A DNA stretch of 28,623 nucleotides from positions 1 through 28,623 of the forward strand of contig JSYX01000456.1 in the NCBI GenBank assembly GCA_000787465.1, written 5' to 3'. Shown here one piece after another: positions 12,722 to 21,325 of the stretch. The notes beneath the pieces are model-generated. The model worked only from the letters and a program-made list of their open reading frames with translations, was not told where the DNA came from and did no database searches. A program made the position numbers and the translations under genes. This stretch comes from Thermomucor indicae-seudaticae. Its lineage: Eukaryota > Mucoromycota > Mucoromycetes > Mucorales > Lichtheimiaceae. How positions within the stretch are numbered: the stretch's first letter is position 1; every line of letters begins with the position of its first letter.

Positions 12722-14744
12722 CTAACTATGCACTGAGAATCGATCAAAGTACTGCCGTGTTGGATTCGACAGCTGGTCATGATATGCTCCTGCAAAGATA
12801 ACGCCAATGTAGCCATCTGATCGGACGATCACTAACCCAACCAAACCTTCCTCCTCCTCCGAATCAGCATAGGCCGTGTGACACTGTGCTCGATTCAGTT
12901 TGTTCAGCAGTATGCAATCCTTGTCAATAACCTTTTCGCATTCTTCGGAAGCTATCTTCTCAGTCGGCGCTGTAGTTATAACGGGGGCCAGTCCGAGCAC
13001 TTTGATCGATTTGGTGTCTTCCAAGACACCTTGGACTGTTTGAGCGGTCCTTGTCAGGTTACCTGCGAGTACAAGTAAAGAAAAGGAAAGCCAATCTGAT
13101 TTGGCTGTATAGAAAAGACGGTTTTGCGACCAGTAGCATACTGAAAGGCTTTAAAGTTCGGTGCCCGCATACCAGGCTTCAATGAAGAAGGCCCCGGCTT
13201 GGCAGAAGATAGCAGCAACAGATTATTTTCAATTGGATCGTAAGCGATGCCAAAGCCTGTTGTAAACGATCGATATTCTTGCACGATGCTGCAGTATACC
13301 TTGGATTGACGGCTTGCAGCTGTCTTTGCGGCTATCTTGTCAATGACAAGGACTTGTTCAGCCACCGGTCTACGCTCCGAGGCATAGGTAGCCAGGACGC
13401 TACGGTCCATATGACCATACTCTACAAGACGCATTTTTGATATCTAACCTTGAATGAGAACGAGCGTGGTAGCTGGATCTCGATAGGCTTTCTTAAGCTA
13501 ATTACCAGGTTGAAAATATCACCAAAGCCAGTATTTAGACCTTGGCCCAAGGTAGGGCTTTGGCAGTGCGCAGCGTCACCACATAAAAAGATCCGATGAT
13601 CCATAGCATCCATTCTGGAAGCCAATTGTTGGCCTACCACATAAACAGACCAGTAAAGGATACCCAGAAACTCGAGTCGATGTGGTAACAGAGCTCGTTT
13701 GGCTTCACGCTGAATATCCTCAAGCTGAACCTTGTTACGGTTGTACTGCTCCTTGCGTACCTTGGCCTGAATTTCGTTAAAATCGATGAAAATTCGTGTT
13801 AACGCGTTTTTACGAGGGAAAAGACTGACTGTTCTGGCCACATCAATCTGAATCATGCTAGACCCATCATCACAAAAGTCAGAAAGCTGTAACAGGACGT
13901 GTGGGCTCCGGCTTTTTTGTTTTGCCTACCAAACACTTTTTGCGACCGTCAAAGTTAGTTCGTACCAAAGCATCAATGACGCCAGCATGCGTTTCTGTTG
14001 TTTGGCCTTCGGAAGCAATTCCTAGTTGCTGACGGATATCGCTATGTGCCCCATCACATCCAAGCAAGTACTTGCATTCCACTTGCTCTGTTTTGGTCTC
14101 ATCCCTCAAATGCATCACGGTAGCCCGGATCGGATACTGTGCATTGTCCTTTTCATGCTGAACCTTGACCACCGTTGCTGGGCGTTGGACTTGGATGTTG
14201 TGGTCGGTAAGATTGGTTTGGAGAATTGTCTCTGTGATGTGTTGTCCAACACAGAGGAAATATCTGTATATGCACATATGTATCCAGCACCCCCACCGCT
14301 TAGTTTCTCTCTTGTTTCTTAGTAGCTAAGTGAAAATACTTTACTGATGCTTGGATTCTGCTTCGTCAGGAACAAAGGGCATACTGCATTGCAATTCACC
14401 ATTCACATAGCAACACAATTGTTCAACCTTGACGCCCGTCTTTAGCAGCTCTTCTGCAAATCCGGCATATTCCAGAAGCTCCAGTGTTCGACCATGAATC
14501 CAGTCACCTCAGCCCCAGTGGTTAGGTTCGTACTCAATATCTACCAGCCGGCCAGTCAGCCAACATTTTCGCTGATAATAATATCTCTTCACTTTTTCCG
14601 CTTTGCGAAAGACAAGGACGATACTTTACATAGTATACGAACCGAGAAGCCAGCTTGCATACTCAGATTGGCGGCCAGTAGTCCCACTGGGCCTGCGCCA
14701 ACGATCAGAACATCCACTTGGTTAGCAAGTGCGTCGACAGTCAT
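12722..14744 (-). CDS. FAD-dependent monooxygenase, phenol 2-monooxygenase type
   Basis: The family hydroxylates aromatic rings using NADPH, oxygen and FAD. Exons on the minus strand: 14744-14630, 14571-14545 (27 nt), 14507-14345, 14263-13930, 13886-13506, 13443-12722. Motifs seen are DVLIVGAGPVGLLAA near residue 15 (FAD GxGxxG), WIHGRTLELLEYAGF, YLLGCDGAHSDIR (DG motif), and IFLCGDAAHCQSPTLGQGLN (GD motif). The C-terminal thioredoxin-like domain has RAPNFKAF, LLVLAGNLT and VRSDGYIG. In the last exon the frame must change by one base near 13105-13111 between TGRKTVFSI and AKSDWLSF; restoring one base gives about 580 aa. The alternative, an intron 13105..13172 (GTATGC...ACAG), keeps the frame but deletes the conserved RAPNF segment. 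So this is either a recent lesion, a sequence error or an odd splice form. The natural substrate cannot be read from sequence. Confidence 0.88.
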
Positions 14745-15387
14745 CTTAGCGAGAAGAAACGTACAACAGTAACAAGGATAATAAAAAGAAAAAGATGAGA
14801 GAAAATACTGTAAATGGAATCGCGTTCGCTTTGCTTGTGTTATGTATCTGCTTCCTAGGAAACTGAGTCACCAGGAAAATGGCATGATTTTTGCACACCC
14901 TTTTTGCCTTCCGATGACTCTGCTGTTTTCCTGGATATCCGCTGCATTGTCTCAGAACCTATTGGTAAAGGCAATATTTCTTTGATTCTATAGCTACAAG
15001 ATACGGAACAGAAAAGTGAACTTCGCAATATTCGTGGTTTCAGTGAAGACAGTGACCAGAAGACAAGGATTCCATTCACCTAAACAAATGTACTGATGAC
15101 AATTGAAGTTTATATTGACCTTTACTCAAGAGACTGGTGCCAAGGAAATTGAGAACAACCTCACCCATAAACATATGCGTTTCTCTAATGTGATAGGAAT
15201 AGGGAGCCTAAATCGATTATCCGGACCGACATGGCTGAGATCCATAATGCACGGGTCACCTGAATACTCAGCAGCTGGAAGTCGGTTGTGATGAGAGCTT
15301 CAAGTCTGCTCATTTAGTTACGCTGATGTAATGCGCTGGCAGTATACACCGATAAAAATGCTGCAGACACGGCCTGCGTGGGACGTG
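14745..15387. other. Intergenic upstream of the monooxygenase
   Basis: The first part is the promoter of the minus-strand monooxygenase. Beyond about 14850 I see short open frames on both strands but no recognisable protein and no splice-consistent gene. Confidence 0.45.
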
Positions 15388-15707
15388 CTAGATAGCCGAA
15401 CACAACTGGTTACTTGGTTTCCTGCTGGCGCCATCCGGTCCTTCGATTTCAGCGGAAAACTTAGTGCGATACAAACCCACGATGATCAGTAAAGTGCCTA
15501 TCAGCTCCATTAAATGTGACTCATTCAGTGTCGCATTTTTTCGTGCTTGAAGTTGAAACTCGGTGAAGCCGTTGTCCATGTAAATGAAATATCTTCCCAG
15601 CAGACATGAACTCGTCGCCATTCTCCGTCGTACAACGCCACAAGCCAGTGAAGAACGGCATTCCCGGTTATTAACGCGTCATTAGTTGAATGGGAACATC
15701 GCAACAC
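15388..15707 (-). pseudogene. Frameshifted fragment of an unknown protein
   Basis: Two overlapping minus frames make one protein if the frame changes between about 15597 and 15578. The first reads ITGNAVLHWLVALYDGEW then VHVCWEDISFT, and the second continues with YMDNGFTEFQLQARKN, ESHLMELIGTLLIIVGLYRTKF and a stop at 15388. The text is clearly protein-like (aromatic and charged spacing, an 11-residue hydrophobic helix). No ATG is present at the upstream end; the first codon is reached only through GTG/TTG, so the 5' part is missing. I do not recognise the family. It is divergent to, and slightly overlaps, the next frameshifted gene. Confidence 0.45.
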
Positions 15708-16366
15708 TATGGAGGCTATTTGAACATGGTTACCATCGCTACGGTAGAGCGAAGAGTTCCGCCGAAAACAACAAAGCGCAGCCTTCCTTGCCTGAGCATG
15801 AAAGATTTAAACAAGATTCTGTCGACACGCGAGTACACGATATACAAGTGTCAAGTTAGAGCTTCCGTTATCGAACAAACCAATGAATTGCCGAACATTT
15901 CTTTCTCCATTCTATCGATGTGCGCGTCCGGCTGTAACGGTCAGTAAAGCGACACAGGACTGTTGTCCAGTTTTCATAAGTAGACTGGATAGCATGACGG
16001 TGTCCGCGGAAATTGGCCAAGCATCTCCTTTTTTTAAACGGTCTGCTCAACTATGTCGGCTACGACTTAGTTCCCAAAGGGCTATTTGTCTGTCTTTGAT
16101 GCTGATCTGTTACGACGCCGGTACGGTTAAAGATCCTGAATGAAAGCTAATATCTCGCTTTTTAGGTGTCGTGTCGAGGAGTCATTCCATCAGAATACGA
16201 GCAACCCAAAATATTCCACACGATACACTGGTTGAAGCCCGGCAGAAAACCCTTTGCCTTAAACAGGGTGCAGGACCTGATCTTCATTTGCTATACTTGT
16301 ACCCGAAGGAAAGAGCTGGCCAATCCGAGTTTCCGCATGCAAAAGAAAACGATGAACGTCCGGTAA
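15690..16366 (+). pseudogene. Frameshifted gene of unknown family
   Basis: The frame starts at ATG 15690 (or 15726) and runs to CASGCNGQ, where one extra T at 15945 makes TAA. One base later the frame continues KATQDCCPVFISRLDSMTVS, FFKRSAQLCRLRLSSQRAICLSL to 16125. A 40-bp intron follows (16126..16165, GTTAAAG with branch GCTAAT and TTTTTAG), phase 0. The last exon begins VSCRGVIPSEYEQP, contains HWLKPGRKPFALNRVQDLIFICYTC and ends at 16366; GTAATC at 16362 could be another donor, so the gene may once have run further. The segments read as a folded globular protein of about 215 aa. I cannot assign a family; Cys-rich spacing alone does not settle a zinc site. Confidence 0.5.
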
Positions 16367-17145
16367 TCGTAAATGATGACCCAAATATCTGATCCTTTAC
16401 TCGTGTACCTTATCTTTTCTGGGTGCGCAAGACTCGAGCATCTGCGCTTGCGAAGGACTCAAACAAAAATGTGACGGCGAGAAATGCAGTCTGTCAGTCA
16501 TTATCGCTCGTTTTACAGTCGTCATCCATTTATTTATTTGACTACGCGTTCTCTATGTTAAACAGCTTCGTTGCCCTCAATAAAGCTTCGATATTCCCTA
16601 TATGATTTCTCTATGATCAGTTATATGCTCGTAGAGTGATATTTACTATTTGGCTTGCTTCCTTCGTAAACCGATGTAAAGAAACTGTTATCGACGCTCC
16701 ATTTATTCGACCCACTTTTAATGAACGCTCGGAAATGCGTTTATTGTATCCAGATATATATTTCTTTGCGACATTAGGCACACACTCAAATACTTCCAAG
16801 TTATACGAAAAACAGTCCTTTATTTCGAAAGTCTATATTTTCTCGGTAGAATGAAGTTCGCACTTCGATTGATATTTGGCATTGCCGTCAAATACTTGCC
16901 ATCAAAGGAATCTTACCCAGTATCATCCCAAATACGCTATAGATCTCATCAGCCCCGCGGTTAGTAAGACCGTCTTGAACATGAGGCAAACATATATTGG
17001 AAGGAATCTCACCCCAGAGGACGCCGGTTCCGTACGCGCCGCTATATCCGGAGAGAAAAGTGTAAAGTATATAGAGAAATAGCTATCAATATTCCCCAAG
17101 CGCATAAATGCTTAAAACATGACGACGAATAATTAGAGTTTGGTC
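16367..17145. other. AT-rich stretch with one short open frame
   Basis: Mostly AT-rich with no recognised gene. The plus frame at 16876..17082 ends in a protein-like run (SPAVSKTVLNMRQTYIG, EDAGSVRAAISGEK) and could be a relic exon, but I cannot connect it to neighbours or a family. Confidence 0.35.
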
Positions 17146-17185
17146 ACTTGACCTCAGTCAAAAGCAGCTAATGGAAACCTCGGTT

Positions 17186-17354
17186 CCTGACTGGTCTATG
17201 CACAAAGTCCAAGTGTATGCTTCCTTTTCCGGGTGCCCCTCCCACGGAGGCTGGGTGGACTCCTATTTAAATCCTCAAGGGCAAGCCTGGCAAAGCAAGG
17301 CACTTCTCCTTCCTCTTGTTCCACTTTTTTGTCTTTTTTTTTTTTTTGAAAAAA
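17186..17354 (+). promoter_or_regulatory. Core promoter of the small three-exon gene
   Basis: TATTTAAA at 17264 lies 91 bp before the ATG. It is preceded by CCTGACTGGTCTATGCACA (17186) and followed after 23 bp by CTGGCAAAGCAAGG, then by a pyrimidine-rich leader ending in a T run. The same arrangement is repeated at 18881-19025. Confidence 0.6.
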
Positions 17355-17771
17355 ATGCCTATCTTGACTTCGCGCCCTCTGAACTACGAGTTTCGGAGTC
17401 CCGTGCCTGACTTCCAGGTCAGTTTTTATTTTGTGACAAGCATAACGGCAATCCAGGAGATCCGTCTCCGAGGCCAGGTGTCCAGGATTGAGTTTGTGTC
17501 GTTTCCCGTAAGTTCTTTTTTCTCTTTATATTGCGTATAGAGAAAATAAGAGAGACTCACTCTTGTTGAACTTTAATAGCCTCCCGCCTGCCGCGCTGGC
17601 AAGCGCAAGCGTGAGGACGAGGATGGTGAGGTCTCGTTTGTGAGACCATTGAAGAAGTACAAGTGCGGCGACGGCAAAGTAAAGCCGTCGAAAAAAAACG
17701 CCGTCTTCAGTATACCCCGCTGTCACTTTTCCCCTCTCCCTTCCTTCCCTAATTCATTTTCTTTGTATTAG
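17355..17771 (+). CDS. Small basic protein of unknown function (101 aa)
   Basis: Three exons, 17355..17417, 17457..17507 and 17580..17771, join in phase 0 through introns of 39 bp (GTCAGT...ATCCAG) and 72 bp (GTAAGT...TTAATAG). The product starts MPILTSRPLNYEFRSPVPDF, continues EIRLRGQVSRIEFVSFP, and has a Lys/Arg-rich middle with GKRKREDED and RPLKKYK, which together look like a bipartite nuclear localisation signal. The end is Ser/Pro/Phe-rich (PSFPNSFSLY). Good splice sites, a TATA box at the right distance and a pyrimidine-rich leader support a real gene; no known domain is visible. A nuclear role is inference from the basic cluster. The exact C-terminus depends on the second acceptor. 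Confidence 0.6.
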
Positions 17772-17785
17772 TAGTTCCTCCGCTT

Positions 17786-17790
<5 letters not shown>

Positions 17791-17832
<42 letters not shown>
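17791..17832. repeat. (AT)21 microsatellite
   Basis: Uninterrupted AT dinucleotides about 20 bp after the stop codon of the small gene, within its likely 3' region. Length is likely to vary between isolates. Confidence 0.95.
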
Positions 17833-17836
<4 letters not shown>

Positions 17837-17974
17837 GTTTCCTTTATATACTATTGTCTTATTTATTATTATGTATGTTGCGTTTATATGTAACCATTTC
17901 TTTCTTTCGATGAGCGCGATTTGTCTCTTTTACAGTCAGCTCCCCTTTTGCAATGGCAAAAATCCACAGAATCC

Positions 17975-18007
17975 GTTGCAAAAGCCCGGATGTTGCAAAA
18001 TCCGAGG
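17975..18007 (+). repeat. GTTGCAAAA-CCCGG double repeat, copy A
   Basis: Two tandem 16-bp units (GTTGCAAAAGCCCGGA and GTTGCAAAATCCGAGG) separated by one T. A related double unit lies at 18700..18734 in the same direction. Confidence 0.6.
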
Positions 18008-18062
18008 GATCCAAAGCAGTAGGCTACCCACGTGATTAACGTGGGAAATGCAACGCATGTCC

Positions 18063-18145
18063 TACACTACCGGTCAAAAAGTTTGCATGCAATTAGATAG
18101 TCCGAGACATAGCAGGTGTATGCAGACTCTTTGACCGATAGCGTA
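18063..18145. mobile_element. Miniature Tc1/mariner-like element (MITE)
   Basis: An 83-bp unit with TA at both ends. The inverted repeats are 18063..18091 and 18117..18145, 29 bp each with 24 matches. They contain CGGTCAAAAAGTTTGCAT, the look of Tc1/mariner termini, and TA is the target duplicated by that superfamily. Only 25 bp lie between the repeats, so there is no coding capacity. All five mismatches between the arms are transitions. Confidence 0.6.
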
Positions 18146-18699
18146 TATCTATAGGAACGATGACCCGAATAGCTTAGCCAGGATGAACTAATATCCTAAC
18201 GGACATGATAACAAAGTTGCCCCTCCTCAATTGGACAACACAGAGAGCATAAGGGTATATATTGAACAGATGAAACTATAAACAAAGACTCCATTTGAAT
18301 ACTGTAATTGTGGCCTTCTTTTTAGCTAAGGTACCCCTACAAGCCGTCCTAAGCTCATGGAGAAACATGAAACCACGCTTTTTAAAAAAGCGCCGCAGGA
18401 CCATTCTGTTACCCTGCAGAAACTACCAGCATGGCACAAGGCTGAGTCCACAACATAATACGCGGCCATTGATTTCTCAATACTTTATTGAGAAACAAAA
18501 GATTTGTCTGATGGCCGAAATGGCTCCCATTAATCATACTGTAATTGGCCAAGGTAGTGGCTGCTTTGCTTTGAGCTTCAACTTCTATCGATTGACTTAT
18601 ACCCCCCTTCAGTGCAACGGCCATTTCTCTTGTTGCAAGTTGCGCAACAGCGGCGTGTTGCAAAACTCTGTAACAGATTTTAAGTATTCCCTGACACTG

Positions 18700-18734
18700 G
18701 TTGCAAAAAAAGCCGGGTGCTGCAAAAACCGGGG
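18700..18734 (+). repeat. GTTGCAAAA-CCGGG double repeat, copy B
   Basis: GTTGCAAAAAAAGCCGGG followed by TGCTGCAAAAACCGGGG: a diverged direct copy of the double unit at 17975. Extra single TTGCAAAA-like motifs lie between 18630 and 18668. Confidence 0.55.
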
Positions 18735-18837
18735 CTGACAGTACCTTCGGCATATCGCAATTTGATGCGAATACTTCTACAAGCACTTTTGAAAATGGCA
18801 TGGCAGCGACCGTTATGCCCCCTGCTTAGACCTGAAT

Positions 18838-19045
18838 TTGATTACTTGATCCCAGTCCAAATCAAGTAACAGGACTCCTTTTCCTGGCTGGTCTACGCAC
18901 ACAGTGCAGGTTTAAGCACCCTAGTCAGGGTGCTGGGAACAGAGAACCCGGACAAACTCCTATTTAAGTCACAAAGACACGACTGGCGAAGCAAGGGATC
19001 CTATTCTTCCTCTTACCCTTTCTTCTATCTTATCCTCGTCAACAC
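18838..19045 (+). repeat. Second copy of the small-gene promoter, orphan
   Basis: Shares with 17186-17330, in the same order and nearly the same spacing, CCTGGCTGGTCTACGCACA (18883), TATTTAAG (18961), CTGGCGAAGCAAGG (18983) and TTCTTCCTCTT. It also holds two perfect hairpins, TTACTTGAT/ATCAAGTAA (18842-18869) and AGCACCCT/AGGGTGCT (18914-18933). At the place of the start codon (about 19045) stands ATA, and the following frame does not resemble the small gene, so the gene is absent or decayed. Confidence 0.5.
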
Positions 19046-20475
19046 ATAACCTCGTCGAATAAGGCTGACACAGCCATAAAGCTCGTACAAAGGCGAATAA
19101 AGCAGAGATCTGAGGCTACGAATAATCAGTATTTGCCGTTAGAATAAAATGATTCTCGCACTTCGATAAGTTACAAGCCCCCAGTATGCAGGAATGCCGA
19201 AATGCCAAATTTCAGGACGCAGGTATGCGTGCGCTCGCGATTGACTGTTGATTATTACCGGCCTTGAAGACAGGAGCGCACGCCTGATTTAGAAGAAACG
19301 TTAGAAAACATTTTCTTTGTCGCAAGACTGTCTGTCAATACTTCCGTGCGTGATGAAATGAACCATACTACGCCCTTGTCTAGAAGGCAGATAATAGAAT
19401 ACAAAAACGCGGGTATGCCGATATGACGACATGCAATAAGTCTGGAAGGAAATAGAAAAAGAGACCAAGGATGAGAAAAGACTTGGAACTGCCAGTACGT
19501 CATAGACACCTACTGAAAAAAGATGCAATATCTTGTCATAGAGATATGTTAGCCCAGAGTCAACTCAAAGACTATTTCAAATTTTCATACAACTACAATA
19601 AATGTAAAAGCATGACGTCCAGCGCCAGAGTATTTTTTCTACAGTGAAAATTGTAAGTTTATAAGATGACAACCAAATACAAATTCCATGTGTTTGTTGT
19701 TTTTAATTTTTTCAGCGTTTTCCTGAAATGGCAAGAAACAAATATTAGAACAATAAAGGATGATGTACTTGTTTTTTCAAGAAGAATCTATGCGCCCATC
19801 TTAGTAATTTTTTCTGTGCAGAGAACATTAGTTAATGCCACTAGAAAATCTCATCCAATATACATTGACTTTTTTATGTTTTTCTTTCTAATGGAAATAC
19901 TGGTCGGTGAGGACTACGGAGAAAACAGTAACACTTCCTATATTTTTTCATCTATGAAAAGTTGTTCTTAGCAGCAGGATGTGTATGCAAGTTAGCATTC
20001 TGACGTTGCATATGATAACTGCTGATGCGTCTAAAGGTATGGATGATGATGTGACAGAAATACAGATGCTGACGATACTACAAAGTGACAATGATGACCA
20101 TGATACGATAAATGAGCTACACTGTGATGCCGAAACAAACTTTGATTCCATGACCTGTCAGCGTTTTACCAGAAATTGTCAGAGAAATACGCACATTTCC
20201 CAAAAGCGATCCAAACTGATGCATTTAATGAAGATTTATAAATAGACATTGATGATAGCATGGTGTATGGTGGCCACGAAAAGAGATAGAGAATCCTGGA
20301 AAATGGAAGGTCAAAATTTAGACCTTTTATACCCTTTTGCCTTCCATTCTTTGCAGACGCATCCGTTGGTTTCTCAACGAAGGGGGTATAAGCATCACAA
20401 CTGTTATTCAGTTATGGAATATATGATACCAATCGAAATACGCGTTACCTTGCGCTGGTCCGCCAGATTGCCTAA
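19046..20475. other. AT-rich gene-poor stretch
   Basis: No gene I can support. Plus-strand frames at 19666..19971 and 19979..20245 are open for about 90-100 codons; the second has an acidic middle (DASKGMDDDVTE) and a basic end, but there is no family motif, and codon use looks AT-driven. A short inverted repeat ATGGAAGG/CCTTCCAT sits at about 20304-20346. Confidence 0.4.
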
Positions 20476-20949
20476 CTACGCTTGTTTTTGATGTGTCAAT
20501 TTAAGAACTTCCTCAATGAAGTATTGAAACACATTCTTCAATTCTTGTTCAACTTTGATTTCTTGACCGACGACTGCATAAAAAGAAGTAACTGTAGAAC
20601 AAACTGTGCCAAAATGCTGGGATATCGGCACCAGTAGACAATATTCGCATGATATGATAAATTGCGAACGGAGAGCAAATGTATGTAACGTTACGGCTAT
20701 ATTAAACGACTCGTTGCACCACGTCAATGAAAGCCTCCTGTCTGCAAGTGTTTTCAAGTGATGTCTTATTTTTGACGTCTGTAGCCTGAGCTTTTGTGGA
20801 TTTATAAAACTTGCATACCTCAATGCTTGCACGACTGCGACCGGACAGCTTACAGGTAGCACAAATAATTTCCCGCTTTCGTTGCTTTCGTTTGAGGCCG
20901 TTTTTTCTGCCTTGGCTTTCTTCCTTCGCGAGTCTTTATAAACAGACAA
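20476..20949 (-). CDS. Hypothetical protein (157 aa), weak
   Basis: An uninterrupted minus-strand frame from ATG 20949 (MSVYKDSRRKKAKAEKTAS...) to a stop at 20476 (...VLKLTHQKQA). The start is strongly basic; the middle has several Cys and hydrophobic stretches (SQFIISCEYCLLVPIS). I do not recognise it. Other frames in the same place are also open for 60 codons, so it may be chance or a relic with unrecognised introns. Confidence 0.25.
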   Translation of the reverse strand: MSVYKDSRRKKAKAEKTASNESNESGKLFVLPVSCPVAVVQALRYASFINPQKLRLQTSKIRHHLKTLADRRLSLTWCNESFNIAVTLHTFALRSQFIISCEYCLLVPISQHFGTVCSTVTSFYAVVGQEIKVEQELKNVFQYFIEEVLKLTHQKQA

Positions 20950-21325
20950 CGCGATCTACATACGAATTCACTGATTTTCTTTCGGTCAATGCTTTGGAAA
21001 TACTGACAGATAGAGACTGCCTGTCCATTGCACACTTTAAGCAAAGCAACAGACGACTACAATGACGATTAAGAATTACCTTTAGGAAAAGTGCTACGCA
21101 CAGACAGCGATCGACCTTCGGCAAATCAGAGCATCAACGGGTCCACTCCTACGTAGTTCATTATAGAAATATCCGCAAGCCCATCGCAAAAACATACCAA
21201 ACCCAGTCTGCCCATCACAAACAACATATCGCAGGCTTCCATTTTGAACGTAACCATCTCAAAGGGATTTACAGATTTATTTTTTACTAGTACGATAGGA
21301 TACAGGTGGATATATGACACATAAA
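20950..21325. other. Intergenic, 3' side of the 477-aa gene
   Basis: Nothing recognised; it contains the 3' untranslated region of the minus-strand gene that ends at 21326. Confidence 0.4.

Noticed and set aside
17791..17832. Open frame of Tyr-Ile repeats over the AT run
   Set aside because: It is merely the translation of a microsatellite.
18295..18738. 147-codon plus-strand frame
   Set aside because: It runs through the GTTGCAAAA repeats, shows no motif, and an equally long frame is open on the other strand.
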